From Pseudonocardia sp. N23 (GTDB lineage Bacteria; Actinomycetota; Actinomycetes; Mycobacteriales; Pseudonocardiaceae), in NCBI RefSeq assembly GCF_002583555.1, contig NZ_BEGX01000029.1, forward strand, positions 203,294 through 267,293: DNA of 64,000 nucleotides, written 5' to 3'. Positions 16,828 through 24,733 of the stretch are shown here, in pieces. The position numbers were made by a program, and so were the translations under genes. The stretch's first letter is position 1, and each line of letters opens with the position of its first letter. A model generated the notes under the pieces. It was not told the origin of the DNA, searched no databases, and saw nothing but the letters and a program-made list of their open reading frames with translations.

Positions 16828-17913
16828 ATGCCGGACACCGTCGAGGCCATGGTGCTCACCGAGGCGCGAGAGCTCGTCGCACGCGAGTTCCCGAGACCCG
16901 AGGTCGGGCCCGACGACGGGCTCCTGCGCGTGGAGATCGCGGGCATCTGCCACACCGACGTCGACATCGTCACCGGCGGCTACCCCACGCCTTTGCCGCT
17001 GATCATGGGCCACGAGATCGTCGGCAGGATCGAGGAGGTCGGCGCCCGGGCCGCGCGGCGATGGGGGGTGGCGACCGGGGACCGGGTCGTCGTCGAACCG
17101 ATGGTGGCCTGCGGCGCCTGCCCGTACTGCACGGCCGGGGACAGCCGGTTCTGCGACAACGCCGACGGCTACGGCACCGTCACCTCCTCCGACGTCGCGC
17201 CGCACCTCTGGGGCGCCTACTCACCGCTGATGCACCTCGCGCCCGGCTCGGTGGTGCACCGCGTCCCCGCCGGGATGAGCGCCGAGACCGGGATGCTCTG
17301 CACCGTCGCGATCGCCAACGCCGTGCAGTGGACGCTCGCCCGGGGCGGGGTCGTCCAGGGTCACGACGTCGTCGTGCAGGGTGTCGGGCCGATCGGGCTG
17401 TGCTGCGTCGCCGCCGCCCGGGCCGCCGGGGCCCGCACGGTCATCGCCACCGGCCTGCCCCGCGACGTACTGGGCCGTGAGCTCGCCCCCGATTTCGGTG
17501 CCGACGTCGTGGTCACCGCCGGCGAGCAGGACGTCGTCGAGGCCGTGCGGATAGCGACGGGTGGGCGGCTGGCCGACGTCGTCGTCGACACCACGGGCAG
17601 CCCGCAGGCGCTGCGCACGTCGCTGGACCTGGTCCGCCGGACCGGGACCGTCGTGAGCGGCGGGGTCACCGGCAAGGACGTGCTGACACCGCTGCCGATG
17701 GACGTCGTGACGCTCAAGGAGATCCGGCTGCAGGGCGTGTTCAGCTTCGACAGCTCGGCGGTCCGCCGCGCGATGGCCCTCGCGGAGACGGGCCGTTTTC
17801 CCTTCGAACGCCTCGTGACCCACCGCTTCGACCTGCACGACGCGGCGGCAGCCCTGGCGGCCGTGTCGAACCACGACCTCACGGACCGCCTCAAGGTCGT
17901 CCTGGTGCCCTGA
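16828..17913 (+). CDS. Zinc-binding alcohol dehydrogenase (MDR family)
   Basis: A 361-aa medium-chain dehydrogenase. Catalytic-zinc ligands are visible in GICHTDVD (Cys), GHEIVG (His-Glu) and a downstream Asp/Glu. The structural-zinc lobe reads CGACPYCTAGDSRFC, giving four cysteines. The NAD(P) motif is VQGVGPIGLCCVAAARAAGA. It oxidises an alcohol or reduces an aldehyde in the cytosol, substrate unknown. The ATG at 16828 has a GGAGGGA ribosome-binding site. A 30-codon membrane-peptide gene is convergent, 11 bp downstream. Confidence 0.92.
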   Translation: MPDTVEAMVLTEARELVAREFPRPEVGPDDGLLRVEIAGICHTDVDIVTGGYPTPLPLIMGHEIVGRIEEVGARAARRWGVATGDRVVVEPMVACGACPYCTAGDSRFCDNADGYGTVTSSDVAPHLWGAYSPLMHLAPGSVVHRVPAGMSAETGMLCTVAIANAVQWTLARGGVVQGHDVVVQGVGPIGLCCVAAARAAGARTVIATGLPRDVLGRELAPDFGADVVVTAGEQDVVEAVRIATGGRLADVVVDTTGSPQALRTSLDLVRRTGTVVSGGVTGKDVLTPLPMDVVTLKEIRLQGVFSFDSSAVRRAMALAETGRFPFERLVTHRFDLHDAAAALAAVSNHDLTDRLKVVLVP

Positions 17914-17924
17914 CCCGGCCGAGG

Positions 17925-18017
17925 TCAGCAGCCGACGAGGTACAGCACGAACGACGCCACCAGGACGACGAGGACGACGACGACACGGCCGCGCAGCAAC
18001 CGCTGCTGACGGGTCAC
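17925..18017 (-). CDS. Candidate 30-aa single-helix membrane peptide
   Basis: A GTG-initiated 30-codon frame. The basic N-terminus MTRQQRLLRGR is followed by one uninterrupted hydrophobic helix of 17-18 residues (VVVVLVVLVASFVLYLV) and a terminal Gly-Cys. AGGCAGGA abuts the GTG, so the Shine-Dalgarno spacing is short. Positive-inside charge and exact helix length support a real membrane peptide, but length alone cannot exclude chance. It lies just downstream of the L,D-transpeptidase gene on the same strand (62-bp gap), so co-transcription is plausible. Confidence 0.45.
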   Translation of the reverse strand: MTRQQRLLRGRVVVVLVVLVASFVLYLVGC

Positions 18018-18079
18018 TCCTGCCTGGTCGGCGCCGGACTCCGCCCGTTACTCCGCAGCCCCGTCGGTTCGCGGCACCG

Positions 18080-19300
18080 CTACTTCGCCGCGCTGCCCGT
18101 CTGCCACTGCGCCCAGGACAGCTCCCAGTCTCCGTAGGTGTCGCCCAGCGGGAGCGTCGGCCCGCCGGAGTTGGCGATCTCGACGACGTCGCCGATCCCG
18201 AAGTGGTCGAAGAACCACTGCGCGTTGGCGGGACTGAGGTTGACGCAGCCGTGCGAGACGTTGGCCCCGCCCTGCGACCCCACCGACCAGGGCGCGGAGT
18301 GCACGAACTCGCCGTCGTCGGAGATCCGCAGGTCCAGGTCGACCTGCTCCTTGTAGTAGCCGGGCTGGCCCGCGCAGACGCCGTAGGTGCAGGAGTCCAT
18401 GGTGATCGTCGGCTGCTTGTCGGAGATGACGTGCGGGCCGGTGTGCGAGGGGAAGCCGGGCGAGCCGAGGCTGATCGGCATCGTCTTGACCAGCGCGCCG
18501 TTCTGGAAGATCTGCATCTGCTCGGTCTTGCCGTCGGCCTTGGCGACCCAGGAGTCGTGGACGTGGATCGTCTCGGTGCGGTCGGTCTGGCCGTAGGTGC
18601 CGTTGCCGAGGTCGACGCCGAAGAGGTCGGCCTTGAGCGTGAGGGTGCTGCCGGACTGCCAGTAGACCTTGGGCCGGTAGTGGACCTCGGTGTTCGACAG
18701 CCAGTACCAGCTCCCCTCCTGTGGTGGGCTCGACGTGACCGTCAGCGCCTTCTCGGCGGTGGCATGGTCCTTCACGGCGTGGTCGAAGCGCACGACGATG
18801 GGCTGCCCGACCCCGACGGTGGTCTGCGCGGGCGGCGGGATGAACGACGGGTAGGCGGTCCGCTCGGGCGCCAGGGTCGTGACGGTGCGGTCGTCGTGGT
18901 GACGGCTGCCGTCGGGGCCGAGGGTGTCGACGCCGACGGTGTAGGTGGTGCCGTAGCCGAGGTCACCGGTGGAGGACCACTCGGTGGCGTTCTGCGCGAG
19001 GTCGCCGGTGACCTGCTTGCCGTCGGACTTGTCGGTCATCGCGACGGCGGCGATGGTGCCGCCGGTGACGCTGAGGTGCAACGGGTCGCCGGGGTTGAAG
19101 GGGCCGCTGTCGGCGTTGGTGGCGACGACGGGCGCGACCGGCGCCGCCGGTCCAGCGGCGTCGCCACCGATGCCGGCCGAGAGCGCCTCCGCCTGTCGTG
19201 GCGACACGATGACCAACGCGGCCAGCACGATGCACGCCAGCACCGCGACGCCCAGCGACAGCGTCAGCCCGGTCCGCACGCGGCCCGTCGGAGCTCTCAC
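18080..19300 (-). CDS. L,D-transpeptidase with Ig-like domains
   Basis: A 406-aa exported peptidoglycan cross-linking enzyme. One N-terminal signal-anchor helix (about residues 10-32, GLTLSLGVAVLACIVLAAL) is followed by two beta-rich Ig-like repeats and a YkuD catalytic domain. The active-site motif is SHGCVNLSP with Cys352 as nucleophile, and the upstream HTGPHVISDK is conserved. This is the LdtMt2-like layout. It makes 3-3 cross-links between diaminopimelate residues outside the membrane and is the target class of carbapenems. The GTG at 19300 has GGGG about 7 nt upstream; GTG 19312 is an alternative. Confidence 0.92.
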   Translation of the reverse strand: MRAPTGRVRTGLTLSLGVAVLACIVLAALVIVSPRQAEALSAGIGGDAAGPAAPVAPVVATNADSGPFNPGDPLHLSVTGGTIAAVAMTDKSDGKQVTGDLAQNATEWSSTGDLGYGTTYTVGVDTLGPDGSRHHDDRTVTTLAPERTAYPSFIPPPAQTTVGVGQPIVVRFDHAVKDHATAEKALTVTSSPPQEGSWYWLSNTEVHYRPKVYWQSGSTLTLKADLFGVDLGNGTYGQTDRTETIHVHDSWVAKADGKTEQMQIFQNGALVKTMPISLGSPGFPSHTGPHVISDKQPTITMDSCTYGVCAGQPGYYKEQVDLDLRISDDGEFVHSAPWSVGSQGGANVSHGCVNLSPANAQWFFDHFGIGDVVEIANSGGPTLPLGDTYGDWELSWAQWQTGSAAK

Positions 19301-19483
19301 GACAGTCCCCACCCACCCCTTCGGCCCCCGTCGCGACGGCCTACGGGTACAGACTGCCACCGTCGGGTGAGGGCCCTCCCGTGAGGCGGATCCCTTGTGA
19401 CGCAACGAGAACGAACCGCGCGAACCTCCCCAACAGGGCTCGCGTGAGAACCTGGGACCGAGCGGGACGAACAGGAGCTGACG

Positions 19484-20530
19484 ATGACGGTGACGGCGCG
19501 GGTGGCCGCATTCTGCGAGCGGTTCGGCACGACCGTGCCGGTACTGGAGGCCCCGATGGCAGGCGCGTGCCCACCGGAGCTGGCAGCGGCCGTCGCCAAC
19601 GCGGGCGGGATGGGCGCGAACGGCGTCGTCCTCGACGGTCCGGCCAGGATCGCCGACTGGGTCGCCCGCTTCCGCGGGCTGTCCGACGGCCCGCTGCAGC
19701 TCAACGTCTGGCTGCCCGACGAACCCGTCGACGCCCCCGAGCGTGTCGCCGCGGCCACCGCGTTCCTGGAGACCTTCGGCTCGCCGGGCGCCGACGCCGA
19801 GGGTCCCGACTTCGCCGCACAGTGCGAGGCGATGCTCGGCGCGGCACCGACCGTCGTGTCCTCGATCATGGGCCTGTTCGCGCCCGACTACGTCGACCGC
19901 CTGCACGAGCGAGGTATCGCGTGGTTCGCCTGCGCGACGACGCTGGACGACGCCTTGGCCGCGCAGGACGCGGGGGCCGACGTCGTCGTCGCGCAGAGCA
20001 TGGAGGCCGGCGGGCATCGCGGGACGTTCGACCCGGCGGCCGCGGAGGCGACGACGGTCGGGTTGATGGCGCTGGTCCCCCGGTTCGCCGACGCCCTCGA
20101 CGTGCCGGTGGTCGCCGCGGGCGGGATCGCCGACGGCCGGGGTGTCGCGGCGGCACTGGCGCTCGGGGCGAGCGCGGTGCAGGTCGGGACGGCGTTGCTG
20201 CGCTCGCCGGAGGCGGGGATCGACGCGGAGTGGTCGACGACGCTGGACGGCCTCGCGCCGGAGCGGACCACTCCGACCCGCGCCTACTCGGGCCGGTTGG
20301 GCCGGGCGGTGGCGACGCCGTTCGTCGAGGCCTGGGCTGCGGACGGCGGGCCGCGCCCGGCGCCCTACCCGCAGCAGCGGCGTCTCGTCGGGCGGTTCCG
20401 CCGGGGTGGCGCCGAGGGCGTCGACCGCGTGAACCTCTGGGCGGGCCAGTCCGCGGGCCTCGCCCGCGCGGAACCGGCCGGGCAGATCGTCACGCGGATG
20501 TGGGCGGAGGCCCGCGCCCTGCTGGCCTGA
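19484..20530 (+). CDS. Nitronate monooxygenase-like FMN oxidoreductase
   Basis: A 348-aa TIM-barrel flavoprotein of the 2-nitropropane dioxygenase/NMO family. VLEAPMAGACPPELAAAVANAGG and the glycine-rich phosphate-binding stretches QSMEAGGHRG, PVVAAGGIADG and GASAVQVGTALL line the FMN site. Family members oxidise nitronates or act as enoyl reductases, and this one may detoxify propionate-3-nitronate. The ATG is preceded by AGGAG. It diverges from the L,D-transpeptidase gene by 183 bp, and a degenerate palindrome follows it. Confidence 0.9.
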   Translation: MTVTARVAAFCERFGTTVPVLEAPMAGACPPELAAAVANAGGMGANGVVLDGPARIADWVARFRGLSDGPLQLNVWLPDEPVDAPERVAAATAFLETFGSPGADAEGPDFAAQCEAMLGAAPTVVSSIMGLFAPDYVDRLHERGIAWFACATTLDDALAAQDAGADVVVAQSMEAGGHRGTFDPAAAEATTVGLMALVPRFADALDVPVVAAGGIADGRGVAAALALGASAVQVGTALLRSPEAGIDAEWSTTLDGLAPERTTPTRAYSGRLGRAVATPFVEAWAADGGPRPAPYPQQRRLVGRFRRGGAEGVDRVNLWAGQSAGLARAEPAGQIVTRMWAEARALLA

Positions 20531-20533
20531 TCC

Positions 20534-20571
20534 TGCGAGCGGCTCGGCTCATCCGTTGCACGCCGCTCACG
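20534..20571. repeat. Intergenic palindrome, GTGAGTGGC family (degenerate copy)
   Basis: TGCGAGCGGC and GCCGCTCACG form a 7-8 bp stem with an 18-nt loop. The sequence is a diverged version of the copies near 16.7 and 37.0 kb. It lies between two convergent genes and overlaps the 3' end of the SRPBCC gene, where it could terminate transcription. Confidence 0.45.
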
Positions 20572-21031
20572 ACTCCGCTGCGAGGAGGTCGTCCCCCTGC
20601 GCGACCGCCGCCGAGAGCCCGCGGTCGAAGCCCAGCGACAGCAGGAGCTCCATGTCGTCGCCGCCGGCGAAGCGGACCAGGATCGTCACGCGGGTGCCGC
20701 CGGGCCGGTCGGCGACGGTGATGCAGACACTCGTCGACGGCACCCCCGGGTCGCTCATCGTGAACTCGACCCGGCGCGGTTCGTCGACGTGCGACACGGC
20801 CCAGCTGCCCGAGCGTGGGCCGTCAGGGGTCGCGCAGTCGTAGGTGACACGCCCTCCCACGACGAGGTCGTGCTCGTGCACGGTCGCGGTGACGCCGGGC
20901 GGGAACCACCAGCGTTCGAGCGTGCGGGGTTCCGCCCAGAGCCGCCACACCCGTTCGGCGGGCGCGTCGAACTCCGCGGTGATGGTGAGCGTCCGTGCGC
21001 TCGCGTCCTTCTCCACCGACACGACACTCAC
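20567..21031 (-). CDS. SRPBCC (AHSA1-like) domain protein
   Basis: A 154-aa START-like protein with the AHSA1 pattern FDAPAERVWRLWAEPRTLERWW near the N-terminus and a beta-rich body ending in a long C-terminal helix. It probably binds a small hydrophobic ligand. Its GTG start overlaps the stop of the ArsR-type regulator gene (GTGA), a very common actinobacterial pairing in which the regulator controls both genes. Confidence 0.88.
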   Translation of the reverse strand: MSVVSVEKDASARTLTITAEFDAPAERVWRLWAEPRTLERWWFPPGVTATVHEHDLVVGGRVTYDCATPDGPRSGSWAVSHVDEPRRVEFTMSDPGVPSTSVCITVADRPGGTRVTILVRFAGGDDMELLLSLGFDRGLSAAVAQGDDLLAAES

Positions 21032-21369
21032 GAGTCGTTCTCCTCCTCCAGCAACATGCCCATCCGGTCGACCCTGGCCCGCCAGACGTCCTCCAGCGCG
21101 TCGAGCACGGCGCCGGCCCGCCGGAGCGCGTCGACGTCGCCGGACACGAGCTGTTCGCGGCCCTGTCTCCGCTTGGTGACGAGCCCGGCCTCGGCCAGCA
21201 CGGTGACGTGCTTCTGCACGGCAGCGAAGCTCATCGGGTAGCTCCGGGCCAGCGCGGAGACCGAGTGCTCGCCCTGCAGGGTGCGTACGACGATGTCGCG
21301 GCGGGTGCCGTCGGACAGCGCGTGGAAGAGCCGGTCGACGGATCGCCGCTCCCCCATATCTACAACCAT
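21028..21369 (-). CDS. ArsR-family winged-helix repressor
   Basis: A 113-aa HTH protein. RLFHALSDGTRRDIVVRTLQG starts the domain, and SVSALARSYPMSFAAVQKHVTVL is the recognition helix-turn-helix. It lacks the metal-binding cysteines of ArsR/SmtB metal sensors, as is usual in the SRPBCC-associated subfamily. It overlaps the downstream SRPBCC gene by 4 nt. ATG 21369 is preferred because MVVD-type N-termini are common; ATG 21357 is possible. A palindrome covers its start codon. Confidence 0.9.
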   Translation of the reverse strand: MVVDMGERRSVDRLFHALSDGTRRDIVVRTLQGEHSVSALARSYPMSFAAVQKHVTVLAEAGLVTKRRQGREQLVSGDVDALRRAGAVLDALEDVWRARVDRMGMLLEEENDS

Positions 21370-21378
21370 GTGGTAGTA
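21361..21378. promoter_or_regulatory. Putative ArsR operator in a divergent promoter
   Basis: TACAACCATGTGGTAGTA is an 18-bp near-palindrome with ACCA/TGGT core. It overlaps the ArsR start and ends 9 nt before the divergent DHFR-like ATG, so one bound repressor could shut both directions. Confidence 0.55.
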
Positions 21379-21387
21379 CGTTACGCC

Positions 21388-22002
21388 ATGAAGCTCACCG
21401 TGATGCAGTTCGTGTCGCTCGACGGCGTGTGCCAGGGCCCCGGCGCCCCGGACGAGGACCTCACCGACGGGTTCACCCGCGGCGGCTGGCTCGTCCCGTT
21501 CCTCGACGACCGTTTCCTGGAGATCGTCACCGCGTGGACGTGCGAGGCAGCGGCGTTCCTCTTCGGGCGTCGCACCTACGAGGCGTTCGCCCGCGACTGG
21601 CCGAGGGCCACCGACCCGGACGACCCCGTCGCGAGCAGGCTGAACGGCCTGCCCAAGTACGTCGCGTCGACGACGCTGCGCGACGCCGGCTGGGCGCCGT
21701 CGACGATCCTGACCGGCGACGTCGCAGCGCGGGTCGCGGAGCTGAAGGCACAGCCCGGCGGGGAGCTGCAGGTGCACGGAAGCGCCCGCCTCGGCGCATG
21801 GCTCCTCGGCAGGGGCCTGGTCGACGAGCTGCGGCTGACCGTCGCGCCCGTCGTCGTCGGGGAGGGTCGGCGGTTCTTCCGGCCCGGCGACGAGCCCGCC
21901 GCGCTTCGCCCGCTGCGCCAGGAGACGACGCCCGCCGGCGTCACCGTGCTGACCTACGGACCGGCCGGTCCCGCGCGCTTCGGCAGCCACGAGGTGGCCT
22001 GA
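21388..22002 (+). CDS. Dihydrofolate reductase-like (RibD C-terminal domain) protein
   Basis: A 204-aa Rossmann-like NADPH reductase. It opens with MQFVSLDGVCQGPG, has the motif AFLFGRRTYEAFARDWP and closes with GLVDELRLTVAPVVVGEGRRFF, the pattern of stand-alone RibD_C/DHFR-family proteins common in actinobacteria. True folate or riboflavin roles are doubtful because the gene sits with an ArsR-SRPBCC pair; an uncharacterised NADPH-dependent reduction is more likely. Transcription probably shares the ArsR operator. Confidence 0.87.
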   Translation: MKLTVMQFVSLDGVCQGPGAPDEDLTDGFTRGGWLVPFLDDRFLEIVTAWTCEAAAFLFGRRTYEAFARDWPRATDPDDPVASRLNGLPKYVASTTLRDAGWAPSTILTGDVAARVAELKAQPGGELQVHGSARLGAWLLGRGLVDELRLTVAPVVVGEGRRFFRPGDEPAALRPLRQETTPAGVTVLTYGPAGPARFGSHEVA

Positions 22003-22023
22003 GCCGCGCGCTGCACCCCGGGG

Positions 22024-22137
22024 ATGCACTCGAACCTGCGCCCGACCCAGCAGGGCACCGCGATCGCCAAGGACGTGTGGCTGCTCGGCACGGGTCTCGC
22101 CCTGGTCGCCGACGGCGTCCGGAAGCAGAAGGCCTGA
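22024..22137 (+). pseudogene. C-terminal fragment of a small membrane protein
   Basis: A 37-codon frame whose product ends TQQGTAIAKDVWLLGTGLALVADGVRK. This resembles the last helix of DoxX/YkgB (DUF417)-like membrane proteins. No upstream portion of the gene is present, because the DHFR-like gene ends only 21 bp before. It is probably deletion debris; the family assignment is tentative. Confidence 0.45.
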
Positions 22138-22167
22138 CGCCACTCACGGCAGCCTTCCCCTGCACGG

Positions 22168-22398
22168 TCAGTCGCGCTCTCCGCGCATCGTGAGGACGAC
22201 CCGGAGCACGTGGTCGACGGCCGCCGCGAACAACGAGCCGCGCAGCTCGTCACGGGCGGCGAGCGAGTGCGACGCGAACTGCAGCATCTCCTCCTCGCCG
22301 AGGCGCCGGACGACGAGCGCGGCGACCTCCTCCAGGTCGACCCCCGGGTTGTCGAGGCGCACGAGCGCGAACGCGACGATCAACTCCTCGTCGGACAC
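22168..22398 (-). CDS. Hypothetical protein, 76 aa
   Basis: A small, largely helical acidic protein (MSDEELIVAFALVRLDNPG). GAGGAGG lies 6 nt before its GTG start, so translation is well supported. I do not recognise the family; there are no cysteines, signal peptide or TM helix. It lies 21 bp downstream of the 3-hydroxyisobutyrate-dehydrogenase-like gene on the same strand and is probably co-transcribed. Confidence 0.65.
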   Translation of the reverse strand: MSDEELIVAFALVRLDNPGVDLEEVAALVVRRLGEEEMLQFASHSLAARDELRGSLFAAAVDHVLRVVLTMRGERD

Positions 22399-22419
22399 CG
22401 CACACCTCCTCGGGGCCCA

Positions 22420-23313
22420 TCATCCCGGATCCGGGGCGACCCCCGACAGGGTCCGGGCCTCGATCGCACCCAGCACGGCGACCATGTCGTCGGCACCGCG
22501 CCCGGCCGCGACCGTCTCGGCGAACAGCTCCCGGCAGACGTCGATCAGCGGGGACGCGATGCCCACGGCCCGGGCGGCGTCGGTGACCAGCCGGGCGTTG
22601 TGGGCGACGTCGGCTGCCGCGGCCTGGGCGGTGACGTCGCCGTCGACGAGCTTGGCCGCCTTGACCCGGGAGACGTCGCTGGCCATCGGGCCGGCGTCGA
22701 GCACCGCGCGGACGACGTCGAGGTCGAGGCCGTTGCGGTCGGCGAAGTGGAAGGCCTCGGCGAGCCCGGTGACCATCGTGACCAGGTAGAGGTTCACGGC
22801 GAGCTTCGTCAGCAGCGCGCCGGGGACCGCGCCGCAGGGCACGGTCTCGCGGCACGTCGGGGCGAGCAGCGGCCGGACCGCGGCGACGGCGTCGTCGTCC
22901 CCCGCGAGCATCGCGACGAGCTCACCCTGCTCGGCCGGCACCCGCGACCCGGACACCGGCGCCTCGACGTAGCGCCCGCCGGCGGCGCGGACGTCGGCGG
23001 CGAGGTCCTGGGAGAACCCGGGCGCGGTCGTGCCCATGTGGACGAGCGTGCGACCGCGGACGAGGCCGGCGAAGGTGGGGGTACCGCGGTGCAGCACGAC
23101 GTCGATCGCGGCGGCGTGGGCGAGCATCATCAGCACGACGTCGGCGCGGGCGAACACCTCGGCGGGGTCGGCGGCGACGTCGGCTCCCGCCTCGCGCAGT
23201 GGCGCGCAGCGCGACGGCGTCCGGTTCCAGACGACGAGCGGCGTCCCGGCGCGGGCGAGCCGCAGCGCCATCGGGGTACCCATGAGACCGAGTCCGAGGA
23301 AGCCGATCGTCAT
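22420..23313 (-). CDS. NAD(P)-dependent beta-hydroxyacid dehydrogenase family protein
   Basis: A 297-aa member of the 3-hydroxyisobutyrate dehydrogenase/6-phosphogluconate dehydrogenase-like family. The N-terminal dinucleotide-binding motif is [17 protein letters not shown], the substrate loop reads [14 protein letters not shown], and the catalytic-lysine helix region is [13 protein letters not shown]. It probably oxidises a beta-hydroxyacid or reduces a semialdehyde or imine. Its ATG overlaps the stop of the GNAT gene (ATGA), indicating translational coupling. The operon promoter carries ATGAC-N4-GTCAT palindromes. Confidence 0.9.
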   Translation of the reverse strand: MTIGFLGLGLMGTPMALRLARAGTPLVVWNRTPSRCAPLREAGADVAADPAEVFARADVVLMMLAHAAAIDVVLHRGTPTFAGLVRGRTLVHMGTTAPGFSQDLAADVRAAGGRYVEAPVSGSRVPAEQGELVAMLAGDDDAVAAVRPLLAPTCRETVPCGAVPGALLTKLAVNLYLVTMVTGLAEAFHFADRNGLDLDVVRAVLDAGPMASDVSRVKAAKLVDGDVTAQAAAADVAHNARLVTDAARAVGIASPLIDVCRELFAETVAAGRGADDMVAVLGAIEARTLSGVAPDPG

Positions 23314-23789
23314 GCCGGGATCGCGATCTCGTAGGTGAGCTCGCCCGCGTCGGACGAGGCGAGCCGGACGGGGCCGAGCGCCTGGGTCCGCAGCAGGGCG
23401 ACGGCGGCGCGGTTGTCGGCGCGGACCGTGGCGCGGACGGTCCAGCCGGCGCGGGCGGGTCCGCCGAGCGCGTGGGCGAGCAGGCCGGTGGCGACGCCGC
23501 GGCGCTGCACGTCGTCGACGACCAGCAGGGCGAGGTCGGTGGTGCGCGGCCGCAGCGGGTCGTCGACGAGGTTGAGCAGCCCGACGGGTCGCGCGCCGGC
23601 CATCGCGACGACGGCGTCACCTGCGAGCAGCCAGTGCCGGTGGCGGGTGAGGACGACGTCGGGGGTGAGCCGGTGGGCGGCGAAGCGCTCGGAGAGCGAC
23701 CGTACCGAGCAGGCCCGCACCAGCATCTGGACGGTGGCGTCGGTGGCGGACGTCCAGCCGGTCACGAGGCGTTCTATGACAGTCGTCAT
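23310..23789 (-). CDS. GNAT-family N-acetyltransferase
   Basis: A 159-aa acetyltransferase fold. The acetyl-CoA-binding segment [19 protein letters not shown] carries the RxxGVAxxL-type pyrophosphate loop, followed by the beta5-alpha4 region [16 protein letters not shown]. The acceptor is unknown. Its ATG start lies inside the palindrome at 23776-23789, so the mRNA is probably leaderless and directly repressible. It is the first gene of a two-gene unit with the downstream dehydrogenase. Confidence 0.85.
   Translation of the reverse strand: MTTVIERLVTGWTSATDATVQMLVRACSVRSLSERFAAHRLTPDVVLTRHRHWLLAGDAVVAMAGARPVGLLNLVDDPLRPRTTDLALLVVDDVQRRGVATGLLAHALGGPARAGWTVRATVRADNRAAVALLRTQALGPVRLASSDAGELTYEIAIPA
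23776..23789. promoter_or_regulatory. TetR-type operator copy 1
   Basis: ATGACAGTCGTCAT, consensus ATGAC-N4-GTCAT. It overlaps the first codons of the GNAT gene and is one of three copies within 1.5 kb. Confidence 0.6.
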
Positions 23790-23828
23790 AACCCGCTGTT
23801 CTACGCGCTCACCCCGTTGTCAGGCATC

Positions 23829-23842
23829 ATGACGCTCGTCAT
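23829..23842. promoter_or_regulatory. TetR-type operator copy 2
   Basis: ATGACGCTCGTCAT lies 22 bp before the SCO6745-family start and 40 bp from the GNAT start, inside the 74-bp divergent promoter. Confidence 0.65.
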
Positions 23843-23863
23843 ACCCGGCGACCCGGAGGACGG

Positions 23864-24733
23864 ATGGACAACACCGCACGCCGTATGTGGACCCGCTACG
23901 AGCCGGTCCACGACGTCACCTACTTCGCCCCCGAGGCGCGCGCCGCGGCCGACGCGCTCGGCATGCGCGGCTTCTGGATGGGCTACGTCGCGCAACGCGT
24001 CGCACCCCTCGGCGCGGTCGGCCCCCGGGTCGCGACGGCCGCGTTCCACGGTTTCCACCCCAGCAGGCTCGAACGCGCGCTCCCCGAGGCCTGGACGGTC
24101 GCGGGCCCGGGACAGGCGCTGGCCGCCCGCCTCGACGGCGTCGACGCAGCCCTGCGTCGCGTCTGGGGTGCCGACGGCGTCGCATCCCCGCAGGTCAGCG
24201 AGGCAGCCGACCTCGCCTGGGCCGCCGCGCAGGCCGCCGACACCGCGGGCCGGGTGCTCGCCGCCGCCAACCAGGACCTCCCACGCCCCAGGCAGCCGCA
24301 CCTCGCGCTCTGGCAGGCGACGACAACGCTGCGCGAGCACCGCGGCGACGGCCACATCGCCGTACTGGTCGCCCGCGGGATCGGTCCGCTGACCTCGCAC
24401 CTGGTGAAGGTCGCCGCCGACGAGTCGGAGCCGGCCGCGCTGCAGACCGGGCGCCGCTTCACCGACGGGGCGTGGCAGTCGGGCATCGACGACCTGCGCG
24501 CCGCGGGCCTCCTCGACGCGGACGGAGCGCTCACCGACGCCGGCTGCGCCCTGCACGACGACGTCGAGGCCGCCACCGACGCCGCGGCGAGCCAACCGTG
24601 GCGGGCGCTGGGCGCCGAGGCGACCGACCGGCTCGCCGAGCTGCTCACGCCCCTGGCCGGCGCGGTGCTGCACAGCGGCATGATCCCCGAACCGAACCCG
24701 GTCGGGATCGTCCTAGAGGGCCTCGAGCAGTAG
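23864..24733 (+). CDS. SCO6745-family helix-turn-helix-like protein
   Basis: A 289-aa helical protein matching the actinobacterial SCO6745 family, beginning ARRMWTRYEPVHDVTYFAPEARAA with conserved FHGFHPSR and ending LHSGMIPEPNPVGI. The family is predicted to have a winged-helix-like fold; its function is unknown. The 3' end overlaps the convergent TetR gene by 21 bp. Two palindromes in the divergent promoter suggest it belongs to the TetR regulon described here. Confidence 0.82.
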   Translation: MDNTARRMWTRYEPVHDVTYFAPEARAAADALGMRGFWMGYVAQRVAPLGAVGPRVATAAFHGFHPSRLERALPEAWTVAGPGQALAARLDGVDAALRRVWGADGVASPQVSEAADLAWAAAQAADTAGRVLAAANQDLPRPRQPHLALWQATTTLREHRGDGHIAVLVARGIGPLTSHLVKVAADESEPAALQTGRRFTDGAWQSGIDDLRAAGLLDADGALTDAGCALHDDVEAATDAAASQPWRALGAEATDRLAELLTPLAGAVLHSGMIPEPNPVGIVLEGLEQ

